From CBDFLD01 sp965249005 (GTDB taxonomy: Bacteria > Acidobacteriota > UBA6911), in contig CBDFLD010000008.1 in the NCBI GenBank assembly GCA_965249005.1, positions 62,001 to 126,000 of the forward strand: a stretch of 64,000 bases of DNA, written 5' to 3'. Within the stretch, counting starts at the first letter, position 1. The number at the start of each line of letters is the position of its first letter. The notes beneath the pieces were generated by a model that was not told the origin of the DNA, ran no database searches, and worked only from the letters and a program-made list of their open reading frames with translations. Positions 34,982 through 44,250 of the stretch are shown piece after piece. Position numbers and translations under genes: made by a program.

Positions 34982-36223
34982 ATGCCCTATCGCCTTTTGC
35001 GCTTTTTCTTCAACGAGAAGTATCCGGAGCCGCGCATGTTTCGGACTCCGGATGAGCTCGAAAAGAGCTACGACGTCGTCATCATCGGAGCCGGCGGTCA
35101 TGGCCTGGCGTGTGCCTACTATCTGGCTCGGGACCACGGCGTCACCAACGTCGCGGTTTTGGAAAAGAGCTATTTGGGCAGTGGCGGAACCGGACGAAAC
35201 ACCGCCATCATACGGTCGAATTACCTGACCCCGGAAGGAATCAAGTTCTACGATGAGAGCCTAAGGCTCTTCGAGGATCTTTCGACCGACTTCGACCTCA
35301 ACATCTTTTACTCTCAGAGAGGTCATTTCACTCTCGCGCACACCGATGGCTCGCTGCGGACCATGCGGTGGCGTGCCGAGTCGAACAAGCATCTCGGGGT
35401 AAAGAGCGAGGTCGTGGATCGTGCCTTCATTCACAAGCACTGTCCCGAGATGGATCTGGACTGCGGTCACAACATGCCGGTTGCGGGCGCGCTGTACCAC
35501 GCCCCAGGCGCCATTGCCCGCCATGATGCGGTCGCTTGGGGCTATGGCCGGGGGGCGAGTCAGCGTGGAGTGGAAATTCATCAAAATACGGAAGTGACTG
35601 GAATCGAAGTGGAGAGCGGCCGCGTCACTGCCGTGCGGACGAACCGTGGATTGATCCAGACCGGAAAGGTTCTTTCCGCGGTCGCAGGCTATACGCCCCG
35701 AATCACCAACATGGTGGGAATTCGAACCCCGCTGGTGATTCAACCTCTCCAGGCTTGTGTCACCGAACCGCTCAAGCCGTGGCTAAACACGATCATCGTC
35801 TCGGCGAACTTTCACCTGTACGTGAGTCAGTCCTCGCGCGGGGAACTGGTGATGGGGGCTTCGCTGGACCCATACGAAGTACATTCGACACGGGCGACAC
35901 TGGATTTCATCGAGGGACTATCGGGGCACTTGTTGGAACTGTTCCCTTTCTTGGCCGAGGTCCGAGTGTTGCGCCAGTGGGCGGGCCTGGCCGATGTTAG
36001 TCCGGATTTCTCTCCAATCATGGGCAAGACGCCGATCGACGGCTTTTATTTGGACGCGGGTTGGGGTACCTGGGGTTTCAAGGCCACTCCTGTCAGCGGC
36101 AAAACAATGGCAGAGACGATTGCAAATGACAGGGAGCCGGAGTTGATCCGGCCATTCCGGCTTTCGCGCTACGAGGAGTACGACCTAGTCGGCGAGAAGG
36201 GCGCCGCCTCGGTGGGGCATTGA
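34982..36223 (+). CDS. soxB: Sarcosine oxidase beta subunit
   Basis: A 413-residue FAD- and FMN-binding subunit of heterotetrameric sarcosine oxidase, which demethylates sarcosine to glycine with formation of formaldehyde equivalents and peroxide. The FAD motif VVIIGAGGHGLACAYYLAR lies near residue 35. The covalent FMN histidine is expected in ARHDAVAWGYGR. The C-terminus has the FAD-contacting AGWGTWGFKATPVSG. The ATG at 34982 (MPYRLLRFF) has GAGG upstream and fits the family start. Normally the delta, alpha and gamma genes follow at once; here about 1.8 kb including an IS110-type element separates them, so the operon may no longer be read as one transcript. Confidence 0.93.
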   Translation: MPYRLLRFFFNEKYPEPRMFRTPDELEKSYDVVIIGAGGHGLACAYYLARDHGVTNVAVLEKSYLGSGGTGRNTAIIRSNYLTPEGIKFYDESLRLFEDLSTDFDLNIFYSQRGHFTLAHTDGSLRTMRWRAESNKHLGVKSEVVDRAFIHKHCPEMDLDCGHNMPVAGALYHAPGAIARHDAVAWGYGRGASQRGVEIHQNTEVTGIEVESGRVTAVRTNRGLIQTGKVLSAVAGYTPRITNMVGIRTPLVIQPLQACVTEPLKPWLNTIIVSANFHLYVSQSSRGELVMGASLDPYEVHSTRATLDFIEGLSGHLLELFPFLAEVRVLRQWAGLADVSPDFSPIMGKTPIDGFYLDAGWGTWGFKATPVSGKTMAETIANDREPELIRPFRLSRYEEYDLVGEKGAASVGH

Positions 36224-36230
36224 AGAGAGG

Positions 36231-36258
36231 TCAGCTATCAGCTATCAGCCGTCAGCTC
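36231..36258. repeat. Tandem heptamer repeat
   Basis: Four consecutive seven-base units: TCAGCTA, TCAGCTA, TCAGCCG, TCAGCTC, starting eight bases after the soxB stop. Related CTGAAAG heptamers occur at 36365 and at 38008-38021. Such short tandem repeats are common in spacers of some soil and marine bacteria and mark this as spacer DNA. Confidence 0.6.
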
Positions 36259-36533
36259 TTATCCTTTGCCGAGAGCGAGTTTCGAAAGGCAATTGAACGA
36301 GCGTTGCCAAAAGGGAGTTTGACCGTCCTTATCCATCAACCAGCGCGCAGCGCAGGGTTGTTCGCTGAAAGCTGATCGCTTCTATGAGCATGCCTGCCGT
36401 TGTCAAGCTCGTTGAATTTGGAGGTCGCCTTTCAGATCCGTTTAGAATCGAAAGGTTGAGTCCAAAATACTAGAACATAAGCTACCTTCGCCATTGACCA
36501 TTCACTTTCCGGAAGCTGGCTGCTTACATGTGA

Positions 36534-36560
36534 GTCCTGAGGCATTCAATGCCTCAGGAC
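36534..36560. repeat. 27-base palindrome
   Basis: A perfect inverted repeat with 13-base arms (GTCCTGAGGCATT and its complement) around a single C. As RNA it would form a stem of about ten pairs with a seven-base loop. No T-run follows on either strand, so an intrinsic terminator is not obvious. It may be part of the structured non-coding end of the neighbouring IS110 element. Confidence 0.6.
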
Positions 36561-36765
36561 AAACTTCTATCCGTGTTACCCATTCGTGGCAAACACCCAA
36601 TTCTGAATTCGCCGGCGGCGAAACGTGGCAAGCACGTGGGGGAGCGCCCCATCTGAAAGTCGGCACTCTGAAGGTGCCCGCGATCAGCCCGAGCAGCTCC
36701 CACCAGCTGGATTGTGAACGTCTTGGTCTCTTTCATGGTTTCGTTTGACTCAAAGGCCCTGTCAC

Positions 36766-37992
36766 GAAGTGGAGAAGACCCTATGCTTTCAAGGTGGCTC
36801 CTTCAGGGATGACACCGAGTTCGAGGAATCTCCACAGATCAATCAATAGTCTCCGTGCCAGTGCCACAATCCCTATCCGTCGTGCTCGTGGGCCTGCCTT
36901 GGCAAAGCGCTTCCGGTACCATCGACTCAGACGGCTCTGTGGCTGATGCCGCAGCCATAGCCAGGCAATCTCGATCGCCATGGATCGAATATGCCGGTTT
37001 CCAGCTTTGCTTATGCCTTGCTCACGATTCTCATTGCCGCTTTGGTAGGGGGTTCCGGTCAAGCCGGCCAGAGATCCCACCTCCTTGCGGTTTTTGAACT
37101 TACGCCATCCAAAGAACTCATACACCGAGACCCAGGCAAAATTGGGCCCAATGGCTCGTAACAGCATCAGCTGACGCACCTTCGCCACGGACTCGGTCTC
37201 CGATTCTCGGATCTTTTTCCTTCGATCAGCTTCCAGTGCGGAAATCTGCTCCTGGGTGAACTGTAGTTGCTCCCATTGCCTCAGCAACCGACTACGTAAC
37301 CCCGCCGGTAGCGGAGATCCGTCCCAGAGCTTCATCTGTTTTAGCTGCCTGGGCAGATCCCAGGGGCGTTCCCATCGAAGCCCATGGTTGGCCAGCAGTC
37401 CCTTGATCCGGTTCGTTGCACGAGTCCGCTCTCCCTTCCAGCTCCGCAGCTCCCGATGCAAGTGCCTTTCGTCTTCTTCTTCTACCGTCGGTACATGGAC
37501 GACACTCCATGCTTCCCTCTCGCCGGCGCAGTACCGGATTAGCATGGTCAGCAATTTCCTCGAGTCCAGTTTGTCAGACTTCGCCCGCCGGGCCCGTCGA
37601 TTCACCTCGATACTTGCAGAGTCCACCACGAGACTCTCTACTCCCACCGACATCAAATACCGATGAATCCCGAATCCGTCCCGACCTGCTTCGTAGCACG
37701 AGACGACCCGAGTCTTCGCAGGCAATCCAAATCGTTTCTTTCCAGCCTCGATTTCTTTCGCCAGTCCTCTCAGATTCCCCGATGCTACGTCCCGAAACCG
37801 AGGCTTTCTTCCCAAGCTCGTGCTAAAAGCCAGCTTCCATTCCTTCAACGATAACTCCATCGACATGTAAAGAATCTGCTCAACTTCGGTATACTCTCCA
37901 TTGCGGGTTGCTTTGGTTTTCATGATGCTCCTTTCTCCTTTCAAAGAGTTTTTTTAGGAGCTTACCAACGGCAACCCGCTCTTCACTACTTC
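36766..37992 (-). mobile_element. IS110-family element (IS1111-like), core between subterminal inverted repeats
   Basis: The transposase gene is bracketed by an imperfect 15-base inverted repeat: GAAGTGGAGAAGACC at 36766-36780 and, on the other strand, GAAGTAGTGAAGAGC at 37992-37978 (12 of 15 identical). Subterminal repeats of this kind are known from the IS1111 branch of IS110. No target duplication is expected or seen. The true ends are uncertain; heptamer repeats on both sides suggest that the whole insertion runs from roughly 36380 to 38000. It sits inside the sarcosine oxidase operon between soxB and soxD. Confidence 0.6.
36781..37923 (-). CDS. IS110-family transposase
   Basis: About 380 residues. 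The N-terminal RuvC-like DEDD domain carries acidic residues in SCYEAGRDGFGIHRYL, VESLVVDSASIEV and RRAKSDKLDSRKLLTML. The C-terminal part has the IS110 signature region LLRAIGPNFAWVS and SLAGLTGTPYQSGNENREQG, ending with the conserved serine region ISKAGNRHIRSMAIEIAWLW. The N-terminal phrase (YMSMELSLKEWKLAFS) matches a common subgroup. I chose the ATG at 37923 because AAAGGAG lies just before it; an ATG seven codons upstream is possible. These enzymes act with an element-encoded guide (bridge) RNA, which should lie in the element's non-coding end. Confidence 0.9.
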   Translation of the reverse strand: MKTKATRNGEYTEVEQILYMSMELSLKEWKLAFSTSLGRKPRFRDVASGNLRGLAKEIEAGKKRFGLPAKTRVVSCYEAGRDGFGIHRYLMSVGVESLVVDSASIEVNRRARRAKSDKLDSRKLLTMLIRYCAGEREAWSVVHVPTVEEEDERHLHRELRSWKGERTRATNRIKGLLANHGLRWERPWDLPRQLKQMKLWDGSPLPAGLRSRLLRQWEQLQFTQEQISALEADRRKKIRESETESVAKVRQLMLLRAIGPNFAWVSVYEFFGWRKFKNRKEVGSLAGLTGTPYQSGNENREQGISKAGNRHIRSMAIEIAWLWLRHQPQSRLSRWYRKRFAKAGPRARRIGIVALARRLLIDLWRFLELGVIPEGATLKA

Positions 37993-38028
37993 TTTGCTAC
38001 ATGGAATCTGAAAGCTGAAAGCTAAAAC

Positions 38029-38295
38029 ATGAAACTACTCAGATGTCCTGTCAATGGTGTTCGTCCGCTTCAGGAATTTTCCTACGGGGGGGAGTATCGC
38101 CCTATGCCCGATCCGGATCAGAGCTCCGACTCGCAATGGGCGGATTATGTGTTCCATCGCGCGGGGGCCCCTGCGGTCAAGCGGGAATGGTGGTATCACA
38201 ACGCGAGCGGCATCTGGTTTATCGCGGAGCGGGATACACTCAAAGATGAGGTTGTTCGCACCTACTTGTTCGAGGAGATGAAGCGCAGTGAGTGA
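38029..38295 (+). CDS. soxD: Sarcosine oxidase delta subunit
   Basis: An 88-residue small subunit. The family signature is clear (LRCPVNGVRPLQEFSYGGEY, WADYVFHR, WFIAERDT). In the classical subunit a zinc ion is held by CPxCG and H-x-x-x-C. Here the second Cys is Asn (CPVNG) and the late Cys is missing (YHNASGIWF), so zinc binding is probably weak or absent. This seems to be a subgroup trait rather than decay, since the rest is well kept. It overlaps the alpha gene by eight bases. The ribosome site is weak (CTGAAAG repeats lie upstream). After the IS110 insertion it probably depends on a promoter within or after the element. Confidence 0.88.
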   Translation: MKLLRCPVNGVRPLQEFSYGGEYRPMPDPDQSSDSQWADYVFHRAGAPAVKREWWYHNASGIWFIAERDTLKDEVVRTYLFEEMKRSE

Positions 38296-41212
38296 ACGGC
38301 TCCCCTCACCGTCCGGTGAATGGATTGATCGCGACCAGCTGGTTACATTCCGCTACGAAGGGAGAGGATACCGGGGGTTTGCCGGCGATACCATCAGCAC
38401 GGCGCTCTGGGCCAATGGTGTGCGTGTCCTGGGCCGCAGTTTCAAGTACCACCGGCCACGCGGGATCTTCAGTCTCGCCGGGGCGGATTCCAACGCCATG
38501 ATGGAAGATCAATCCGGCAGGACGTACCCTGCGGATACGACTGCCGTCCGGGATGGCATGGATTTGCGGGCGACCAACACGATGGGAGGCGCTGAGAGAG
38601 ATTGGCTCTCCGTGTTCGACCGCCTGTCGGCATTTATCCCCGTTGGGTTTTATTACAAGGCATTCCACACGCCCAAGCGGCTGTTTCCCTTCTATGAAAA
38701 TCAAATCCGAAAGGTAGCGGGTCTTGGTTCCATCCGCCCGGAGAGTCGTTTTTCGGGAAGTCCCAAAGACTACGATTTTTGTGACGTCCTCGTTGTTGGT
38801 GCGGGGCCGTCGGGCCTTGCCGCGGCCGTTTCCGCCGCGGAGCTCGGAGCACAAGTGCTGCTAGTGGATGAGAATCGCTATCCCGGAGGAACGCTGAACT
38901 TCCAGACTCGTGGCAGAGACGATGCGCAGCAAACGCGCGCCGCATTGCTCGAACAGATCCACAAAGCCCCCAACATCCGCTTGAGAACTTCCACCAACGC
39001 GGCCGGATGCTATTCGGATCACTGGGTGGCGCTGGTTGATGATCGGCGGCTGACAAAGCTCCGGGCCCGGAGCATTGTGGTGGCAAGCGGTTGTTACGAG
39101 CACGGCGCCGCCTTTCGAAACAACGATCTTCCGGGGGTCATGCTCGCAAGCGCCGCACAGCGACTCGTACACCTCTTTGCGGTGAGGCCGTTCGAGCGGG
39201 TAGTTCTAGTAACGGCAAACCTCGAGGGTTATCAAGCAGCGCTGGATTTACATCACGCCGGGGTCCAATTAGCGGCTGTGGCGGACCTTCGTACCGATGG
39301 AGAGACATCCGCGCTATCGGAGCGCGTAGCGAACCTGGGAGTTGCAGTTCACAATGGAAGTGCCATCTACGAGGCCGTTCCGTCGAAGGGCAAGCGAGGG
39401 GTGCAGGAAGCGATTCTATGCCGGCTGGACGCGGCCGGGCAGCCAAGTCCGCAAGGTCACCAGATGCTGGCTTGCGATGGCATTGCGATGAGCGTCGGTT
39501 GGATGCCGGCCGATAACCTGCTGAGGCAGGCCGGGGCGAAGATGAAGTACCAAGAGTCAGTGGAACAGTTCGTTCCTACAGGACTACCTCCGGGGGTGTT
39601 GGCGGCGGGGCGAGTCAACGGCGTGTATGATTTACAGCAGCAGCTCGAGGACGGCCGCCGGGCCGGCCAGGAAGCCGCTGTCTACCTGGGACTGAAATAT
39701 GAAATGACCTTTTCCAGCATCGAGAAACAGCGGTCTTGCCACAGCCACCCATATCCGATCGTCAGTCATCCGAAAGGGAAGAACTTCGTCGATCTGGATG
39801 AGGACTTACAGGAGAAAGACTTCTACAACGCGGCCCAAGAAGGATTCGATAATCCGGAACTGCTCAAGCGGTACACCGCTGTCGGAATGGGGCCAAGCCA
39901 GGGAAAGCATTCCAACCTTCTGGCCGTGCGAATTCTCAGCCGTATCCGTGGTGAGAGCATGGCGGAAAAGCAACTCACCACATCGCGGCCCTTCACGGCA
40001 CCCGTTCCCCTTGGACATCTAGCTGGACGTATCTTCACCCCTATTCGCCGTACTCCTCTACATGGCCGGCATGTGGCCGCGGGGGCGAGATTTCTGCACG
40101 CTGGTGCCTGGCTTCGCCCGGAGTACTATCAGTCCGAAGGCCGGACCAGGGACGAGAGCATAGCCCTGGAAGCCAGGAATGTTCGTGCCAAGGTAGGCCT
40201 GATCGACGTGGGCACCCTGGGCAAACTCGAGATCAGTGGGCCGGGCGCTGTAGAGTTCCTGGAGAGAATCTATACAGGAGTCTTCAGCACTCTCAAGGTG
40301 GGCAGGAGCCGTTACGCGTTGATGTGCGACGAAGGCGGAATCGTGATCGACGATGGGATGGTGGCCCGCCTCGGTGAGGATCGGTACTACGTCAGCACCA
40401 CTTCCACTGGCTCGGAAGCGGTGTATCGCGAGATGCAGAGATGGGCTCTTCGGTGGTCGCTCGAAGTATATCTCACCAACGCGACCTATCACTTTGGGGC
40501 GATGAACCTGGCCGGTCCGCTTTCGCGCAAACTCCTGGACCCGCTGACTGACATCGGGCTGGAACCGGAGTCATTCCCGTACCTCGGTGTGCGGGAGGGG
40601 ATCGTCGCGGGGGTCCCCGCCCGGGTTTCGCGAATTGGCTTTGTCGGCGAACTCGGCTATGAAATTCACGTCCCCTACGACGGAGCGGTCCGGGTGTGGG
40701 ATTGTCTCATCGACGCTGGACAGAAGTACGGCATCCAGCCTTTCGGAGTGGAAGCGCAAAGGGTACTGCGACTAGAAAAATCCCACCTGATTGTCAGTCA
40801 GGATACCGACGGCCTGACGAATCCGTACGAGGCGGGTACCGGATGGGCGGTCAAAATGCAAAAGTCGTTTTTCGTGGGCGGCCGTAGCCTTTCCATCTTG
40901 AAGAAAAAGAAACAATCACGGCAACTGGTTGGCTTTACGCTGCCCAAGGCGTACAAGGGGCCTATCCCCAAGGAGTGCCACTTGATCATCGATGAGGGTC
41001 AGATCACCGGTCGTGTCACAAGCGTGACTCGTAGTCCGACACTCGGACAGGTCATCGGCCTCGCATACGTTCCCCCATCCCAGAGCACGCCGGGAACGAG
41101 TATCCGCATTCGAGTGGATTCTGCAGTGGTGGTCCAGGCCGAGGTGGCGGAGACGCCTTTTTACGATCCCCAAAACAATCGTCAGAAACCTACCAATGAA
41201 GGGCAAACCTGA
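38288..41212 (+). CDS. soxA: Sarcosine oxidase alpha subunit
   Basis: A 974-residue subunit. The N-terminal region resembles a 2Fe-2S-like fold (GYRGFAGDTISTALWANG). An NAD-binding Rossmann domain follows (DVLVVGAGPSGLAAAVSAAE, about residues 165-190), then the middle domain. The last 380 residues form an aminomethyltransferase-like tetrahydrofolate-binding domain (DVGTLGKLEISGPGAVEFLE; LRLEKSHLIVSQDTDG). The alpha chain channels the formaldehyde unit onto tetrahydrofolate. The start is a GTG at 38288 overlapping soxD; the stop overlaps the ATG of soxG by one base, so delta, alpha and gamma are tightly coupled. Confidence 0.94.
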   Translation: MSERLPSPSGEWIDRDQLVTFRYEGRGYRGFAGDTISTALWANGVRVLGRSFKYHRPRGIFSLAGADSNAMMEDQSGRTYPADTTAVRDGMDLRATNTMGGAERDWLSVFDRLSAFIPVGFYYKAFHTPKRLFPFYENQIRKVAGLGSIRPESRFSGSPKDYDFCDVLVVGAGPSGLAAAVSAAELGAQVLLVDENRYPGGTLNFQTRGRDDAQQTRAALLEQIHKAPNIRLRTSTNAAGCYSDHWVALVDDRRLTKLRARSIVVASGCYEHGAAFRNNDLPGVMLASAAQRLVHLFAVRPFERVVLVTANLEGYQAALDLHHAGVQLAAVADLRTDGETSALSERVANLGVAVHNGSAIYEAVPSKGKRGVQEAILCRLDAAGQPSPQGHQMLACDGIAMSVGWMPADNLLRQAGAKMKYQESVEQFVPTGLPPGVLAAGRVNGVYDLQQQLEDGRRAGQEAAVYLGLKYEMTFSSIEKQRSCHSHPYPIVSHPKGKNFVDLDEDLQEKDFYNAAQEGFDNPELLKRYTAVGMGPSQGKHSNLLAVRILSRIRGESMAEKQLTTSRPFTAPVPLGHLAGRIFTPIRRTPLHGRHVAAGARFLHAGAWLRPEYYQSEGRTRDESIALEARNVRAKVGLIDVGTLGKLEISGPGAVEFLERIYTGVFSTLKVGRSRYALMCDEGGIVIDDGMVARLGEDRYYVSTTSTGSEAVYREMQRWALRWSLEVYLTNATYHFGAMNLAGPLSRKLLDPLTDIGLEPESFPYLGVREGIVAGVPARVSRIGFVGELGYEIHVPYDGAVRVWDCLIDAGQKYGIQPFGVEAQRVLRLEKSHLIVSQDTDGLTNPYEAGTGWAVKMQKSFFVGGRSLSILKKKKQSRQLVGFTLPKAYKGPIPKECHLIIDEGQITGRVTSVTRSPTLGQVIGLAYVPPSQSTPGTSIRIRVDSAVVVQAEVAETPFYDPQNNRQKPTNEGQT

Positions 41213-41862
41213 TGTATTCGCGCCGTAGTCCAATGGAGAATCTCATCGAGGGGCTGCACCCGACCTGGAGCGAGCTTTATGAGATGCAGGTTCCGTTGCA
41301 CTTCGGCGACGCCGTAAAGGAGCGGCAGCAGTTCCAAGATCTCGCGATCTGTGATCTCAGTGTCCTCTACAAGCTTGGCGTAAAAGGTCCCGGTTCGGCG
41401 GAGTGGCTGCAGACCCAGGGTATCCAGGTGCCGGAAGCCGTTTATCAATGGCTCCCTCTGGCGGGAGGCGGGATCGTCGCGCGCGTGGATCGCCAGGAGT
41501 TTTTTTTGGAAGATGGGCTTGCAAGCCCTAGAACTCCGCAACTGTCGGTTGCCCTGGGCGATCCTGTCCCTGGGGTCCAGCGGGTCTGGCGACAGGATGC
41601 GGGGGTTCTGCTGAGCGGTCGGAAGTCTACCGAAGTTCTGGCTCAAACCTGCGGACTCCCCGTCGAGCCGCTCTCCAGTTCGTTGATCATGACGCGGATC
41701 GCCGGTATTTCGGCGGCATTGCTCCCCTTTCAAGTCGATGGGGTACAGGTCTTTCGACTTTGGTTCCCGCCAACCTACGGCCCGTACCTTTGGGAAACGC
41801 TGTCGGAGATCGTGCGGGAGCTTGGCGGAAGCCCCGTCGGGCTTGCGGTGCTTGGCGCCTGA
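41212..41862 (+). CDS. soxG: Sarcosine oxidase gamma subunit
   Basis: A 216-residue subunit with the GcvT-like fold expected for SoxG, although the family is weakly conserved. The assignment rests on the segment ICDLSVLYKLGVKGPGSAEW, the region LGDPVPGVQRVWRQDAGVLL, and above all on its place directly after soxA with a one-base overlap (TGATG). It completes the four-subunit set. A 15-base gap separates it from the convergent S9 peptidase gene. Confidence 0.82.
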   Translation: MYSRRSPMENLIEGLHPTWSELYEMQVPLHFGDAVKERQQFQDLAICDLSVLYKLGVKGPGSAEWLQTQGIQVPEAVYQWLPLAGGGIVARVDRQEFFLEDGLASPRTPQLSVALGDPVPGVQRVWRQDAGVLLSGRKSTEVLAQTCGLPVEPLSSSLIMTRIAGISAALLPFQVDGVQVFRLWFPPTYGPYLWETLSEIVRELGGSPVGLAVLGA

Positions 41863-41877
41863 GAAGCTTTCTTCGCG

Positions 41878-44250
41878 CTAGAATTCGAGCTCCACGAAAG
41901 GAAACTCTTTTAGTTTGAGCCGGGCGCGGTTTTCGTCTGCCGGGACTCTGAAAACGATGCTCAACGCATGGGACCTCGCTCGCGAGAGGACTATCGACGG
42001 CGTCGCAAGTAGGCTCTCCGCCACGCCAAATCGGCTGAGAATTCCCAAGGGTGAGGCGGAGTCTTCACTCAACTCGAGGACGACTTCCGTCACGAGATCC
42101 AACGATAGGTCCGGCTGTTCCGAACCGATATAGTGCAACCCGACGGCTATGACCACCTCTCTTTCTCGTTCGTTTCGATCGAAAGACGGCTTCGACGCGG
42201 CGCCGAGGATTTTCAACTCCCAGTCGTTGGCCATTGCGGTCTGCCCTGGACCGATGGTTTGAGCTTTGCCCAAGACGTGCCGGTCGAACCATTCGATCGT
42301 CCGCCGGTGCTTGTCGACGATGTGCACGGGTTCTCCCCGCAGGCCGTGCTTTTCCCGTGGGTAGGTTACAAACTCAACCGTTCGTCCTAGAAAGCGCAAC
42401 GCGGTATACATTTCCTTGGAATTTGCGAGCACCGTGTTTGGATCGTCCTGTCCGTGCAAGATGAGCACGGGTGTCGTCATGTTCTCGACATCGGTCGCGG
42501 GTGAGTGCTTGCGGTAGATCTCAGGGTTCTCCCAATAGAACCGTCTTAGATAATTCAGCTCCCATCTCGGGATGTAGGAGTTGCTGAAATCGGTTACGAG
42601 ACTGAACATGCCGAACATGGAAACGGCCGCTTTGAAACGATCGGTCTTGCTGATGATCATATTGGTCATGTATCCGCCGTAGCTTCCCCCCATCACACCG
42701 GTACGGCTCGGATCCACAACGCCCATCTCGATCAGCTTGTCCACGCCCGCGAGAATGTCCTGGCGGTCTCCATAGCCGATATCCTCGATATTGGCGGCAT
42801 CGAAATCCGCGCCGTAGCCGGGGGTGCCCCGGAAGTTGACGTAGAGAACCGCGTATCCTCTCGCCGCGTAGACCTGATGCTCCAGGGCCAGCACGTTCGG
42901 GATTCGATAGTGGGGCCCGCCGTGAATGAAGACGAGCAGGGGCACTCTTTGACCAGATTCGTAACCAAGGGGATAGATGACCATTCCTTCAACCCGGGTG
43001 CCGTCCGGACTGGTCCAAGAGAATACTTGTTGCCGTGCAATCTGGTATGGGCTCAGCTGCGAGCTAAAATCGGTCAGCTTTCGTTCTTGGTTTGCGTCCA
43101 GATCCGAAATGTAGATTTCAGGCAACGACACACTGTCCTGGCGCGTGAAGACGATTCGGTCGGCCCGCCCGGCGATCTCGATGTTTGCGATGTCGGTCGC
43201 TTCGCGGATCACTGGGATCATGGAACGGGAGTTCAAATCCATTCGATAGAGATGCGTGTTGAACCCTTCTGCAACCGTCATGAAAAGCTTCTTTCCGTCT
43301 CGTGAGAAGACCGGTCTGGAGACGCTCCGGTCGAAATCCCCGGTGAGGTTGACAGCCGCGCCGCCGTTCGAGGAAACCATGAAGAGCTTGACTTGCGAAG
43401 AACCGACCTCCGGGTCCTTGCCGGCGGAGAACAGTATATGTTTGCCGTCCGGGGACCAGACGATGTTCGACTCCGCTCCCATACGCGTTGTAATCCGGCG
43501 CGCCTTTCCCGAGCGCGTGTCATAGATCCAGACATCGGTCAGATGGGCATCTTTCGGATCGCCCGTACCGTTACTGGTAAAGGCAAATCTCTTGCCGTCG
43601 GGCGCGGGCATCATCCCTGCGAGCCCGTACATTCCCTCGAAGATCCGCTCCTCTTTTCTCGAATCCGTGTTCACCTGCCAGATTTCCGTTATGAACGGCT
43701 CCTTGTGAACCTCCACGGCGTCGTAGCCCTGCTCCCGCAAACGCGTGCGACGTGTCTCGACGTTTTGCTCCTGGGATCGTCGAGTCGTGTAAAAAATCGT
43801 GCTTCCTCCCGAACTCCATCGGTAGCCGGATATTCCATGTCGTTGGGATGTCAATCCGGTCGACTCTCCACCGGACATGGGGATAACCCAGATCTGGTTG
43901 ATCTTCGCTGCTTCTTTCTTGTTGGCACTCTCGGGTCGAGTGCTCGTAAAGGCGAGATACCCGCCATCCGGAGAGAAACGCGGAGAGCCTTCCCCTGTCG
44001 CTCCATGGGTGAACTGTTTTTTGGTACCGGTCTCGACATCGAGTAGCCAGATGTGAGTTCTGAATTTGTTCTCTTTCCACTCTGCGTCCCGTAACAGGAA
44101 GGCGACTCGTTTGCCGTCCTGGGAAACCGTTAGATCGGTGGGCGCCTGCAACGAGACCACGTCGCGAAACGTCAGCTTCGATTGTGCAAGACTCATTCCC
44201 GTGAAGATGAGAACTACGGAAAGGCACGTAACGCATCCGCCCTGGTTCAT
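41878..44250 (-). CDS. Exported S9-family prolyl-oligopeptidase-like peptidase
   Basis: About 790 residues. A signal peptide ends near SLAQSK. An N-terminal propeller with TolB-type blades (SPDGGYLAFTST, SPDGKHILFSAG) gates the active site. The C-terminal alpha/beta hydrolase has the nucleophile Ser523 in MGGSYGGYMTN, the Asp in LILHGQDDPNT, and the His in PREKHGLRGE. Beyond the usual end is an extra beta-rich stretch of about 130 residues starting NDWELKILGA, which I do not recognise. I place the start at ATG 44250 because GGAGG lies eight bases upstream. It probably cuts short peptides outside the cytoplasm. Confidence 0.9.
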   Translation of the reverse strand: MNQGGCVTCLSVVLIFTGMSLAQSKLTFRDVVSLQAPTDLTVSQDGKRVAFLLRDAEWKENKFRTHIWLLDVETGTKKQFTHGATGEGSPRFSPDGGYLAFTSTRPESANKKEAAKINQIWVIPMSGGESTGLTSQRHGISGYRWSSGGSTIFYTTRRSQEQNVETRRTRLREQGYDAVEVHKEPFITEIWQVNTDSRKEERIFEGMYGLAGMMPAPDGKRFAFTSNGTGDPKDAHLTDVWIYDTRSGKARRITTRMGAESNIVWSPDGKHILFSAGKDPEVGSSQVKLFMVSSNGGAAVNLTGDFDRSVSRPVFSRDGKKLFMTVAEGFNTHLYRMDLNSRSMIPVIREATDIANIEIAGRADRIVFTRQDSVSLPEIYISDLDANQERKLTDFSSQLSPYQIARQQVFSWTSPDGTRVEGMVIYPLGYESGQRVPLLVFIHGGPHYRIPNVLALEHQVYAARGYAVLYVNFRGTPGYGADFDAANIEDIGYGDRQDILAGVDKLIEMGVVDPSRTGVMGGSYGGYMTNMIISKTDRFKAAVSMFGMFSLVTDFSNSYIPRWELNYLRRFYWENPEIYRKHSPATDVENMTTPVLILHGQDDPNTVLANSKEMYTALRFLGRTVEFVTYPREKHGLRGEPVHIVDKHRRTIEWFDRHVLGKAQTIGPGQTAMANDWELKILGAASKPSFDRNEREREVVIAVGLHYIGSEQPDLSLDLVTEVVLELSEDSASPLGILSRFGVAESLLATPSIVLSRARSHALSIVFRVPADENRARLKLKEFPFVELEF

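Larger units (their letters stand above)
36224..36765. other. Non-coding stretch between soxB and the IS110 transposase
   Basis: About 540 bases without a gene that I can support. It holds four tandem heptamers of TCAGCTA type (36231-36258), a further GCTGAAAGCTGA (36364-36375), and a 27-base palindrome (36534-36560). A short frame at 36494-36748 has no recognisable product. Similar heptamers (CTGAAAG, twice) lie just upstream of soxD at 38008-38021. The original soxB-soxD spacer therefore probably ended near 36380, and the rest of this stretch (36380-36765) may belong to the IS110 element as its non-coding 3' end. Confidence 0.5.

Noticed and set aside
36231..36375. Tandem heptamers as a CRISPR-like array
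   Set aside because: Units are only seven bases with no spacers and no cas genes nearby.
36494..36748. 84-residue frame between soxB and the IS110 transposase
   Set aside because: No ribosome site, no recognisable sequence, and it contains palindrome DNA; more likely non-coding element sequence.
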